Shown piece after piece: positions 36,678-49,325 of a stretch of DNA of 64,000 bases. The notes beneath the pieces were generated by a model. That model was given only the letters and a program-made list of their open reading frames with translations, did not search any database and was not told where the DNA came from. A program made the position numbers and the translations under genes. The stretch covers positions 6,572,014-6,636,013 of the forward strand of contig OY743169.1 of assembly GCA_963555705.1 (NCBI GenBank). Reading direction: 5' to 3'. Numbering within the stretch: the stretch's first letter is position 1; every line of letters starts with the position of its first letter. The stretch comes from Ligustrum vulgare (taxonomy: Eukaryota > Streptophyta > Magnoliopsida > Lamiales > Oleaceae).

Positions 36678-37700
36678 TAGAGGTGGGCAAAAAAATCGGA
36701 ATCGATATGATCGTACCGGAATCGAACTGAAAAAATTGAAACCGTATGATTTTAATAAAATAAAATAGGAAATATGTTCCGCTTTTAGAATCGAAAAATC
36801 GAAATTAGAATCGGTCTTTGATTCTTGTTTATTTTTTTGATGGTCTTAACTGGTCGTCCTAAAATTAAAATTCAAAAGAATTTGTAATTTTTTAGGTAAA
36901 GTGAAAATGATTATTTTTTTTTTATATGAAATTTGTTACGTCTCAACCTCATTGTAACCTTTAACTTCACACTTGGACTGAAATTCTTAGTAAATGAAAA
37001 TAGAATGAGACTAACTTATTAATAAGCGAAGTTGTAGATGACCACGATGGAGTTAATTAAATATTTAATTACTAATATAAAAAAATTAATAAGAATGCAT
37101 TTAAAGCTCATGATTCATCTTACAAGTTTACTATACAAATTTATTTTTACAGTTTTGCTACAGTCACAATTATGGTCACAATTTGTCTAAGTGACGCAAT
37201 TCTCTCTTTCCACACATCACATCATCTTTTAAATCAACAACAATAACACCTCCACATCATCAAATTGTCATCTACATTGTCAAATGAATTATGCACTTAG
37301 ATTAATTCTTATTTTTATTGCTTCTTGCTATGCTTGAAAAATCTCCTAGACCATTTGTTTTTTTTTTTGTTTTTTTTTTTTTTATGAATGTCTTCTGTTT
37401 CATGGAGAATCCTATACTTTCTTCGGGGTAAAATGATTTTTGAAATCTTTGATCTTGGTATATTCGGTAGAAGTTTATTTCAGGTTATTGACTCGTTTCC
37501 CGATGCCTAATACTCATCGATAAGGTCCCGAAAAATAATTATTATTGTAAAACCGAATTAGAATCTAAACAGAACCAAACGAATGGTTTGGTTCTTGCCA
37601 CTCAATGGAAGTGAATGGTTCCATTTTATGATAATTGAAAAGTATGGCTCGAATCCGGTTCTTGAGATACTCGAATCGAACAACTCGACGCTCACCACTA
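36678..37700. mobile_element. Old hAT-like nonautonomous element
   Basis: The left end TAGAGGTGGGC and right end GCTCACCACTA are inverted repeats. The flanks AAAATCAC (36670-36677) and AAAATTAG (37701-37708) agree at 6 of 8 positions, consistent with a decayed 8-bp hAT duplication. The interior has scattered TCGAAT/GAACC-type repeats and no ORF with a domain. Confidence 0.45.
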
Positions 37701-38311
37701 AAAATTAGAGAGCTTTTAGAAATGAAAATTTGTGTCTGGAAATGGGAATTTCTGCTCTCTTTTTTTTATTATTATTCAAAATTGTCGAAGGAAGGGACAA
37801 AGAGTGTGATCAAACTTATCAGAAATTGAACACAAATTAAATAATGGTCCCCTTTCAACAATACAATTTCTTTTGGCTTTAGCTGTTGACTTTAAGTACT
37901 ACTCGCTCTTGGTTTGGGACCAGTTAATTGGTTGTATTATTTGTTCATATGTATATAAAGCATCACTGTGTGAAAAAGCAGCTGCTACTGGAAATTCTGG
38001 AATGTGAAGGCTTTCACGTTGTATTCGGTTGATTTATTTATTTATTTATTATTTTTTGATTACATTAATTATAGTATGGAGTCGTGTTTGATATTGCATT
38101 ACAGACATAAACCTATAATAAAACGAAATAATGTTTTTAAGATTTTCATGCGTTAACTTATAATCGGATACTGATATATCGAACCACGTGAAAGTGAGGT
38201 TTTAATTATGAACCTAGCTAGGAAAAGAAAATTTGGCGTAGGAGCCTATGATGTAGGATATCCTCCCTTCAAAATCGAACGTGAAAGTTTCTTATTAGGG
38301 TCTCCCATGAT

Positions 38312-39253
38312 CAGCGGCGAATCCAGGATTCTGGTTGAGCTAGAGCGAATTGTGACACTTTGACCGTTGACCTTCAATGGCGAAATATTATTTAATTAAA
38401 AAAATATTAAAAATTCTACTAATATATAAATGTTTTAAAACGTAATTTCATTTAATATGGAAATATAGTCCAACACAAACAAAAATAGTAGGAAAATACA
38501 TGATATAACCATACTTCGTAGTTATAAACTTAGACAACTGCATTCTCTAAGGTCTCATACTTTGAAAGCATTGCAAAATTGCCTCATTCTCAACGAGTTT
38601 AAAATTTTTGCGCTCTACGTAAATCAACAAACGATCATTCAAAAAATCGTCTCTCAAAGCATCAACTGGATTGAACGGATGGCATGGGTAATGGATATAA
38701 GAATGTGTTTGATAGCCTTACGTTTTTCAAGAGATTTTTCAACTTTTACGTTGTTTGTTTGTCTAAATTTTTCATAGAATTCGTTTTCCAACTTGTCTCG
38801 AAATTTGATATTTTTCTTAATTTGGAGAGATTCATTTTCTAAGTGGGAGTAAATTTTACTTTCTATGAAAAATCTTTTACCATTTTCGTCACGTTTGATC
38901 CTTTTTTTTGTTGTTAATTGACTTATTTTTTTTTCAAAAAATTAACATTATTATTATCAAGTACAAATATATGAAAAAATTAAAAATATATATATTAAAA
39001 TAGCTAAATTTTGCTTTATTTTTCATGGAAAACAATGACAATTAAACTATAAAAGTTAAAAAATTCCTCACTTTTTTCACCTACAAAATTAAATCAATCA
39101 AACACATTAAACTCTCAATCAAACACATTACTAAACTATTACATTTTTTTAATAATAATAATAATAATAATTAATTAATTAATTAATCTGAAAATCTGGT
39201 CGGATCCAGCACGAGCGGCCGAACCGGCTCGCCCATAGCTGGATCCGCCAGTG
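38312..39253. mobile_element. hAT-type nonautonomous element
   Basis: The inverted ends CAGCGGCGAATCCAG and CTGGATCCGCCAGTG match at 12 of 15 positions and are flanked by perfect 8-bp duplications CCCATGAT (38304-38311 and 39254-39261), diagnostic of hAT. No transposase is present. An AT-rich segment at about 38702-39097 bounded by AATGTGTTTGAT and ATCAAACACATT may be a further MITE nested inside. A diverged inverted relative of that segment is visible at about 36120-36570. Confidence 0.8.
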
Positions 39254-39599
39254 CCCATGATATTGGATTTGAATATGAATGAATTTTGCAAAAACTTGTA
39301 CCATTTATGTAAGAAAATAATAATTATCGTACAGATTTTGATTACTATCTTAACAATATTTTATAACATCAAATAAAAGACTAATTAATAAAAAGATCCA
39401 GTGTCTCAACAAAGAGAATTGCAGAGAATTTAGGCCATTGTTGTTGAGACCCTGGTTCATATAACAACATTAATCAACTTGATCCTTGTAAAGAAAAAAG
39501 AAAGGAAAAAAAAAAAAAGGTTAATAAAAGGCTGAAAATATAAAATATCACTAGGTCAAAACCAAAAAAGATAAGGAAAAAAAAAAAAAAACATCAAAA

Positions 39600-42500
39600 C
39601 TACACATTAGTAGACATAAGCTCAAATCCACAAGAACTTGATTTCACAGCAGATTCTAGGGTTTTGACTATATGGATTGCACAGGGCCTGGCTGCAGGAT
39701 CAGTTGCAGTGCATTGAAGGGCAAGATTCATTATCTCAACAATTTGATTCTGGTTATTCATCACTTCATGATTCTTGATGTTTTTATCAACCCACATTTC
39801 AAGATGGCAATCTGAGTAGCAATATCTAGCCCATTCAACAATGCTTTTGTCGATTCCGAACCCCGAGTTGTCGGCCGGAGATTTTCCAGACAGAAGTTGT
39901 ATCAGTAAAAGGCCATATCCATAGATGTCACTCTTTTCTGTCATGCCCTTGGATGCTCTAGTTTCTGTAAAAGATATATCATTATAAAATATAATTTATT
40001 ATACGTGCATGGACATGATTATATGGAAGAAAAAGAAAAAGAATGATTTATTACACTTTTTGATACACACGTATAACAAAATGATCTATTATTTTTCTTA
40101 AATTGAAATATGGATCATTGTATCCATATCTGTACTTCAACTTGGAAAGTAAAAAAGTGAGAATTCTTCATGATACCCTTGATTAAACTTGTCTGCTCAA
40201 GGGGACCTTCACCATCAAAGGTTGAGCCAATAAAGAACCAATGGCAACAATGGATTTATTCTAAAAGGAAATTATCATGCTTACTTTCACAATTAAACTT
40301 ACTTCAGAATAATATTTACATGGTAACTAAGGATTAACGAGTACTTTTTTTTAATCTTAATCAATAGTATTTTAATTTCTTTAAGAATTATTGTAACGTG
40401 TGTGTTATTGTAATAAGTACGATAATAGCATATTTGACGGTGTTAAAAAATAAAAATAAGCTAATTTTTATTATACTGTCTAGTATTACGTACCTGGAGC
40501 CAAGTAGGCAGAAGAGATGAAAAACTTGTCGGAACAAACGAGCCCTGGAAGACTCAATCTCAAGCGGGCTTCGTCATTTTCGTCGATGAGAATTTTCCGA
40601 GGTGAAAGATCACCAGCCAGGATACCTGTTGAACTATAACAGTGCAAATATTTAAGAGCTTTAGCAATTCCAATGGCAACTTTATGTCTTCTTTCCCAAC
40701 TCAGGCCTGGAAGGGCATCATGCAAATCCTTGCCTTCAATGTATTCATAAACCAAAATTCCAACCTTTTCCGACCGGCATATCCCAAGCAGCTTCACAAT
40801 GTTCGTGTGTTTGAGGTTACATAATTCGATTATGCCGGTCGAAGACTTGGTTGAAAGTGAAGTGATTTCCTCGGCTAAGAATTGCATGTTATTTGTGGTG
40901 GATTTTCCTTTGTAAGAAACTACTGTCTTCTTTCCTCTGGAAATGAGATTTTCTTCCTTTATAGATGAAACAATGTCATTGATTGTCATTGATTTCGAAA
41001 CCCTGGAATTCAGAAACTGGAATTCCCAAGTTCCATCTTCACTTTCAATTCTCTTCAACTCGACTTTATTTCTCCCACGAATGAAAACAGCAAACGAGAC
41101 AGCTAGAACCACCACCAACAAAGAAACAAGGAGAGAGGCCATTAAAAACCAGGGAACCCGATTTTTAACGCTGGAACATGGTGGCAAACCACTTGTTTCT
41201 CCACCGCAGAGGCTGTTTCCGGCCACAGAGGAAGAACTGATAGCAAGAAATGCGCCTGTGGAAGGTAAACTTCCATGAAAATTGTTGTTAGAAATATTTA
41301 CTTGAACAAGTGATTCCACCTTGCCTAAATTGGACGGGATTTCACCCGATAAATGATTGACAGACAGATCAAGCTGGCTAAGAACTGGCATTTCAGAAAG
41401 GCTAATAGGAATTCCCTCTGTGAGCTGATTATGACTGAGGTCTAAATTCACAAGCTTTTTGCATAGAGATAATTCATCAGGAATGTTACCTGAGAGCTTG
41501 TTCTCACTTAATTTTAGTTCCATAAGTTCCGAAAATTTCCCAAAACTTTGAGGAATGCGGCCTGAAAAACTATTTCCTGATAAATCTAGGTTCTCCATCT
41601 TTTTGCTGCCAAAGGAACCGGGCAAGTTCCCCGAAAATCTATTTTTTCCCAGGCTTAGCATTTGAAGTTCTGGCATGTCCCATTTCCTTTCACCAATTGA
41701 GCCAAAAAGGTTGTTCCTGGAAATATCAAGAAAGTAAACAAGAGGGAGGCTGGTGAATTCTGGGGGCAATTCACTGGTGAGCCGGTTGTTCTGAAGGCGG
41801 ACACGCTGCAAAGTTCTGCAACTGCTTAAACTATTGGGAATTTCACCTTCCAGGGAATTAGAAAAGAGGATAAGCTTAAATAGGTGTCCGGAAGAGCAAA
41901 GATTTTCTGGGATTTTTCCGGTTAGGTGATTTGAAGAAAGGTCTAATACAGTGAGGTTGTTAAACCTCCCAAGGTCTTTTGGTATTTCCCCGGAAATTTT
42001 ATTCGACCACAATTGAAGAACTTGGAGGTGAGGCAAAGAGGTTAAAGCATTTGGAATTTTTCCAGTGAAATTGTTTGAAAACAAATGGAGAATTTCCAGA
42101 TTTTGCAACTCTATAACCAATTCAGGAATTTCGCTTGACAAGAAATTGTCACTTAAATCAAGTGAAACTAATTTCCTGATACTGAAAATGGACCTTGGAA
42201 TTCCACCAGTGAATTTATTGAAGTAGAGGTAAAGATACTGAAGATTGGTGAGATTACCTAAAGAAGAAGGGATTTCACCTGTCAGATTGTTGTAAACAAG
42301 ATCAAGATGACGCAAGGAAGTTAATTCGCCAATTTCCTTTGGAATTCCACCTGTGAAGTTGTTATAGCCCAAATAAATCCATCTCAAGCTCTTCATGAAC
42401 CCTAATTCTCCTGGAATTTCCCCAGTCAGCTGGTTTGATGCCAAAGTCAAGACCTCCAATCTTGTCATATTTGTTATGGACTTGGGAATTTTTCCTGTCA

Positions 42501-43026
42501 AAACGTTCCCACCAAAATCAAGCACTTTAAGGCCCGAAAACAGTCCAATCGCTTCTGGGAATTTTCCCGAAAGCATATTGTTGGAGAGATCCAATGTTTC
42601 AAGAAGTGGAAGGAAGTCTCCAGGAATTGGACCTGTTAAGTTATTATTACTTAGATTGAAGTTCCTGAGGGAAATACACGACGAAAAATTCCCTGGAATT
42701 TCCCCGACGAACTGGTTGCTGGAAAGATCAATATTTTGAACATGTGGAAACTGGAAAATCTTCTCAGAAATTTTTCCAGACAAATTCTTCCCCGAGAGCT
42801 CGATTTTCGCTACATGGGATGAACCGTAACAGGTGACTCCATTCCATTTGCAGAAAGGGAGAGAGGAATTCCAGGTGCTCAGAGACTCCAAAGGATCGTT
42901 AATCGAAGCTTTTATGGACAAAAGTAGCTCAAATTCATATCCTTTGCATGCATACAGATTCAAGAACGTAAAAATGAACAACAACACGAGTAAGATTCTG
43001 CATCTTTTTAGCCCTTTTTTCGCCAT
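39600..43026 (-). CDS. SKM1: LRR receptor-like protein kinase, SKM1-like
   Basis: Two exons (43026-40494 and 39964-39600; CAG|GTACGT donor, TTACAG acceptor) give 2,898 nt, 965 aa. The order is signal peptide (MAKKGLKRCRILLVLLFIF, cleavage near 28), LRR N-cap with paired cysteines (FCKWNGVTC), about 20 plant-type LRRs (repeating L..N.L.G.IP), transmembrane helix at about 622-648 (WFLMASLLVSLLVVVLAVSF), then a kinase-like domain. Overall architecture and sequence (YLGYNNFTGGIPKEIGELTS, LSWERRHKVAIGIAKAL) match Arabidopsis At2g25790/SKM1, which perceives CLE45 in pollen. The kinase looks degenerate: HRD is replaced by AGDLSP, DFG by LPGL, and the glycine loop is poor, so signalling is probably by scaffold action or a partner kinase. 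I start at ATG 43026. The 3' exon encodes the C-lobe (SDIYGYGLLLIQLLSG). The frame is intact. Confidence 0.9.
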
Positions 43027-43735
43027 TTTCAACTTATCAAAAGTTTATCTCACCAGACATCAATTGTTGATCAGATGAAGCTTAAAGAAAACCCTGAAAG
43101 CTGAGCAACTTTCAGCAAATGGAGAATTATACCCCTTTATTTTCTGCCACAAAACACGATAAATAATATAAGATTTTCACCATTTATCTTGGATCTGACA
43201 TTTTACAGAAACTCCAGAGAATAAAAGTAATAACACAGCTTTTTATGAATTACTGAATTAGAATAATCTTTTATTCATTGATGGAATAAAATTAACATTT
43301 GCCATCATCATGAGGACAGAAAAGCAACAACAAAAACAAGAACAAGCACGACCATCATCAGCAAGAAAATCAAGAATCCTAAAAAGTATCAATTTTTTGC
43401 ACGTACAAGTCTCACTTTCAAATTATTAAAACTCTTACTGTCCATTTTCGACCTGAAATTATACAGAATTTTGAAGATTTTTACAACTAAATATTGTTCC
43501 GCCAAAAAACAAAACCACAGACAGTGATGATCATATAAATCAGTTTGAACATAGATAGACAAATATATTAAGGTTCAATGGCGTACCGCAAATATTTGGA
43601 TATAAAGCTTCTGTTGTAGAAGGCAAGAAGTATTGGAAGAGGAGAAACAAGTCGAAATGGTGACAAATTAAAGGTTATGAGAGTAGGGTTTGAGGGTAAG
43701 AATTCTGAGTTTGTGTCTCTATATAACTATACATA
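43027..43735 (-). promoter_or_regulatory. 5' leader and core promoter of the SKM1-like gene
   Basis: On the minus strand a TATATAG box lies at about 43719-43726, roughly 700 bp upstream of the start codon. A plausible donor (GCG|GTACGC, near 43590) followed by AT-rich sequence suggests a 5' UTR intron ending shortly before 43026. No upstream ATG-containing frame of note. Confidence 0.35.
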
Positions 43736-44737
43736 TATACACACACACTCACGTATATATAGAAAGACAGATTTGTTAAACCATCTCGTTTAGAAGATTA
43801 AGCTACTCAAGTTGCAGCCCGCAATCCGAATTGAGGATGGGTTTTTGGGGTTAGTTCACCCTAGCGAGAATCACGACCCTTTGTCCCGACCATTGTTGTA
43901 GTATGCCAAGGCTCTATTCTAAAAGCACACTTAATTAGGCAGTGCCTGGGTGCACTTAGGCATAATTTTCGACATTCACACTTTATTCGCACATTGTCTA
44001 GCTTTTTCACTTCTAGGTGCACTTAATCGTGATTCTCGACATCGTCGATCCGTCACGCTTTGAAATGATCTTCTCATGCGTTACTAGCTCTTATGTCAAA
44101 CGGTTATAAGAAAATAAAGAAATTACATGTATATATCCAAACTCGTGTTCTCGACGCACCCCATCACATGAACAACATTCGTAAGTTTTTCGTTTATCTC
44201 TTAATTACATTAACCATCTCATATATGTATAAATGCAACAACACACAAGATGGGTTCAATCTTAATCGAAAAATCTTCTACATTGCATATATAATTTTTT
44301 TTTTAAAAAACGAATAGAAATGAGATTTGAACTTAAGAGTTTTGTCTATCGACCCGAGTTTGAACACACGAACGTTACAAAGGCAGGGGCCGACGTTGAA
44401 GAAAAGCCTTAGCTTTTGTCGGTTATTACTAAAATGCTCTTTTGACTGAGTTGGAAAGCGACAGAAAAATCAGTATGCTTTAAAGTAATTTAAAAGTTGA
44501 GTTAACCCATGCGCAATGCCCTTTGCGTTTGGACTTATTTACGGCAACAACTATCAAAAATAGCGTTAACTTTTCTAATTTCTATCCACATGTAGGACCA
44601 TAAAGTGGATAGCTTTCTAACAAATTAAAATTTTCATTTGAATAATTTTATTTCTTAATTATTATAAGTAAAAAAAAAAAAAAAATTACTTATTTTAAAT
44701 TAAGGCATGGCATAGTAAGATCAAGTTTTAAAATTTT

Positions 44738-44935
44738 ACTAAGGTTTTTCCTAATTTTAATATTATTAAATTCTTTCCTTATTTTGCCCGAATTTCAAAC
44801 TATTTACACATTCTTGACATGTTTGGTATAGATTAAACTAAGGTTTTTCCTAATTTTAATATTATTAAATTCTTTCCTTATTTTGCCCGAATTTCAAACT
44901 ATTTACACATTCTTGACATGTTTGGTATAGATTAA
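44738..44935. repeat. 99-bp tandem duplication, two copies
   Basis: ACTAAGGTTTTTCC... begins at 44738 and again at 44837. The two 99-bp units appear identical by eye, so the duplication is recent. Confidence 0.9.
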
Positions 44936-45464
44936 ACTAAAATAAAATAAAATTTTAAGTCAAAATCAACAATTAATTTTTAACCACATATTTCATGAAA
45001 TCCATAATTTTTTCAATCACGCATGCATTTTATCAAACTTACAAAAAAAATGTAACTTTAATCTATATATACTAACTTCCCCTTATTTATAGTTTATTCA
45101 AAGTCATATTTAGCCCTATTTGATACTACTTAAATTCAAGATTTTAAGTTAAGTCAAAGTCAACCATCAATTTTAATTATATATATCATAGGACTCACAA
45201 TTTTTCAACAACATCTTTCATCAATTACACTTAACATACAGAACTCATTTGATATATTAATCAATAAGTTTACTATTTTGTTCATAGAGAATTACTTGTA
45301 TGAATATGTATGTTTAATTACAAAATAGTTACTTTATAAGTATAATTAAATATCAAATAACCGAAAGGGTTTATTATTCTTCTAAATATATATACTATAG
45401 TGTAAAGATAATATTTATTAGATTAATTAATTTTTTTTTTCATTAAAAAAATAGTTTTAGACCA

Positions 45465-45625
45465 GGATGAGTAAGTGTGTAGGGTTCGATGGTTGTCATA
45501 TTGATTAGATGCTCGAGTACGCTAACACCCGATCATGAGTTCGAATCCTACCTCGCATCTCCTGTCGCTCCTCCCCTCCTCTACGTTCTCCTTCGTAATA
45601 AAAAATAAAAAATGAATAAATACAA
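45465..45625 (+). mobile_element. tRNA-derived SINE-like segment
   Basis: Contains GATGCTCGAGTACGCTAAC and the RNA polymerase III B-box sequence GAGTTCGAATCC (about 45536-45547), followed by a pyrimidine-rich body and an A-rich tail (AATAAAAAATAAAAAATG, about 45597-45614). This matches the head-body-tail plan of plant tRNA-derived SINEs. The A box is weak and no target duplication was found. Confidence 0.4.
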
Positions 45626-48046
45626 CAGGATATCCCAACTATGTAACAATCTATTATATCACAAATTCCCAATATTATCTTGGAATCCCCACCCAACGCT
45701 CATAGTATATATACACATACATATATTGAGAGAGTCACAGTAGATCGAAGAGGGTGAAGCAACAATAAATTGAATTTAGCATATATTTGATTCTGATTTT
45801 AATTTTCAATCAAAGTCAACAATTAATTGTAATAACATATTTTATAGGATTCATAATTTTTTAATCACGCATTTCATCTATTTTTATCAAAATTTACTGA
45901 AAATATGGTTTTAATATATACCAACCATGGGCTTAAAAAAATAACACTATACATGTAGATACAGAAAGTGGGAGAGTAGTAGGCAAAAAACAAAAAAACA
46001 CAAAAAGTAAATAAGTACTCTAATCTCTATTCTCGAAGGAATATACAGATTGTGTGGTCTTTGTCAATCCGGCATGCTCCCTCTCTTTTGCGTATGCCCA
46101 TAAATTAATTTTGCTTTTTAGTACTTAGTGGGATCAACCAAACTATTACTCAAATATAAATTTTATTTATAAGCGATATTGTGACAATATCTCATTAATT
46201 TTTATTTTTTAATTTTGAAAATTACACATTAATTTTGAATAATCAAATATTATTGTCTACCATTTTGACTTTTAAAAAAAATGGACCAACGAAATACTGT
46301 CAAGTCGTTATTTGTAAACATTCATAATTTTTTTCTATTTTTTAATGATATTTTATTTGAATCGCAGTGTTTATAAGCACTTAAACCATAGATAAATAAT
46401 ATGACTATATGTATTGTTTGTGTACCGAAAATGGACAACTTGGTCATTAACTTTTAAAAATGAGCACTTGGTTTCAAAGATTTCATTATAGTTAAACATT
46501 AGTCCTTTTAGTCACAAGAACCTTAAGATTCTCAGCGTGACCCTTGTGAGAACATGCTTTCCTTCCACTACAACAAAAATAACCTTCTGCAACACTAAAA
46601 AAATGTTGTCAAAAGGTTTTTGCAACGTTTGACAAGTGTTGCAAATCGCATTGTTACCGTAGAGAAAAAAAATTTTGCAACGTTTTTTGAACGTTGCAAA
46701 AGATTGAAATAAACGTTGCAATAGACCTTTTGCAACGTTTATTAAGTGTTGCGGTAAACTCTTTTGCAACGTTTTTTAAGTGTTGCCGTAGACTCTTTTG
46801 CAACGTTTATTAAGTGTTTCCGTAGACCTTTTTGCAACGTTTTTAAAGTGTTGCAAAAACTTTTAACCCAACCTTTTGCAACATTTATTGAGTGTTTCCG
46901 TATACTCTTTTGCAACGTTTTTTGAACGCTGCTATATATATATATATATTTTAAATATTGTTGAACAAATTATTTATAAAACCCAAATTTTTCTAATTAC
47001 TTCATTAAAATGGTACTTTAAATAAAAACAAAAGTAAATACATTATGAATCTTCAAATCCATACAAAATAAAGTTTTGATAATGTTTAATAAATCCACAA
47101 TACAGAATAACAAATCCACGAAAGAAAGTGTTGATAATATTTAACAAATTCGCAAAAGAACATCATCATTTGACAAAAAAATTATTTTACTACGAGAATA
47201 TCAACTTCATCCCGCAATATAACCTCGCAAAATTCGATCCATCTTCAAAGTTACACCTATAACAAATTTGAGCAAAGTTATAAGTGAATGTCACGCTTTA
47301 CTTAATAAATGGTAGAAAAAATAAAAAATAGAGTTAAAAGCAAAATACATTTATATCTTTCAAATGTGATTTCATAGAAATTGATATGACTTTTCCTAAA
47401 TCAATCTACTAGACCAGAGACGTGAAGTGCATCGATGACAGATGTCATCTAGATGCTAAATCTACCACCAAGGAAAATGAGCTTTCACCCAAAGTGTAAA
47501 ACCTAAACTTAGACGTATTAACTTCTCTTTCCTTCCCTTCTATTGTAAAAAATTCTATAGAAATTTTTACAGAACCTCCCCTATAAATTGAACTTAGTCA
47601 ATTTGTAGAAAAACATCATAACCAACATAATAATTTAAAAATCAAACCAACACCTCAAACAACTTCCAACATCAATCCCTAACTCTTCAACATCACAAAT
47701 TCAACAATAAACTCTATCTAAACCCAAATCAAATTTAAAACTAATTAATAATAGCTAACAAAAATCTTGAATTCAAATTAAGCTTGTTTTCAAATAGACT
47801 TATATAAAGTTAGTCATAAATAAGAATTACACAAGATCATTGAATAAATAAACGTTTCTTACCATAAGAAGCTCTTCCACTAGCATTTCCAATGCTTTTG
47901 CTCAGTTCATAACCACCTGAAACGAGGGGGAGAAAATATGAGTTTTCAATAATCAACTTTATCTATTATAATGTATATGCACACTATATAAGTTACTTTT
48001 CAAGACTTCCTTAAAAAATATTTGGCATATGAAAAACATACATTTG

Positions 48047-48343
48047 TCAAATTAATCTAATACAACTCTTTAGCCAAGCAATGGTACTTTCGTAGGCATC
48101 CTTTAGAACTCGAAATTCATCGATAGGTCTATATAAGGTCAAGTGATCCATATACACTTCCTCAACCCAAACCTTCCAACAATCTCGTCCAAGTGGCATG
48201 TGATGCACCTTCACGCCTGGGTCTACTGATGCAATCCTCCCTTCAGTTACAACTTCTTCATCTTCAATATACCAATGCAATAATTGGCACCTTGCATTTT
48301 CCTTGATTGCGATATCTCTATAGATATCACTTCCTTGTTGTGA
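48047..48343 (-). pseudogene. En/Spm element-associated protein, C-terminal exon
   Basis: After an acceptor (TGTAG at 48344-48348) the frame SQQGSDIYRDI...CIRLI runs 98 codons to a stop. The segment EGRIASVDPGVKVHHMPLGR followed by CWKVWVEEV and a YRPIDEFRVLKDAYESTIAW tail is typical of the C-terminal domain (plant Ptta/En/Spm, DUF8039-like) of ORFs carried by CACTA elements. No matching upstream exons with a transposase core were found, so it is a leftover exon. Its role in such elements is not established. Confidence 0.5.
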
Positions 48344-49288
48344 CTACAAATTCACATTAAAATTAAGATATTTCCATATTAAATAAATAAGATATAATAA
48401 AAAAATTTAAATAAACAATATGTAAAGCTAGATTAAAAAACATGAGACGTAAAAGCACGTGAACTTCTGTCCTCCACATTCTTACTATTACTCTATAAAG
48501 TGACACAAAAATTACTGGATGTTATTCTGCATATTAAATTACTTGGAAATAGTAATAAAAACATGAAATGTTAAAAAATTATAACCTGTTGAGTCAAGTT
48601 GACAAATGCTTCAAATTAAGAACTCATATCACTTCAAGCAAAAAAGAACATAAATGAAGAATAAAAATATGAAAATGGAATCAATAAAAATCAAAATAAT
48701 AGATTATTTAACTCCTAGCCCCATAAAAGCAGAAATTAGATATACAAATGCTAGACAACCAGAGTAAGGGTATACATATATCCTCTTAAGGCCTCCTCTA
48801 AATTCAGAACCCCATACAGCCGGCAACAAGCCAACAACAAACTAAAAGTCAAAAATTAAACAAAAACAAATTTAATAATTGGTAAATTATTAAAGATTCA
48901 AGTTTCAACATGACAAAAACAACATCAAACACATATATCCATGAATCTACAGTCCCGCTAATCCATTATGCTATATAACTTAAGCAGAAAAACATATGAT
49001 TAATTTATGAAATTTATGGGAAATGAATTTGAGATTTGAGAAGTCGGAAGTGAACCTTTGAAGTTCTAAGGGGGCGTAGGGTTGGGCGAAGCCCAAATTG
49101 ACAAAATGTTAAAAATAGCCTATAAATTCAGTTTTTTTTTTTTTTTTTTTTTGTTCCAATTAAATCTTAAGTTTACAACCTGTAAAATCACTTAAAACCA
49201 ACAAACAAACAATCTTAGGCACTCAATAATAAAAGATGATGGATTCAATGCAGAGAAGGTGTTTGGTGAAATATCAGTTGCGTGGACC

Positions 49289-49325
<37 letters not shown>
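49289..49325. repeat. TA/CA compound microsatellite
   Basis: A run of AT dinucleotides (49289-49304) continues into a run of AC dinucleotides (49305-49325), inside the CACTA element. Confidence 0.9.

Larger units (their letters stand above)
43740..46562. other. Intergenic region, repeat-rich, no gene
   Basis: AT-rich. Three related segments (about 44925-45060, 45117-45260, 45775-45930) share the wording TCAAAGTCAACAATTAAT...TTTTTCAATCACGCAT and look like dispersed copies of one small repeat. A 99-bp tandem duplication and a SINE-like segment are listed separately. No ORF with a domain. Confidence 0.5.

Noticed and set aside
40642..41278. Plus-strand frames across the receptor gene
   Set aside because: Shadows of the intact minus-strand SKM1-like coding sequence.
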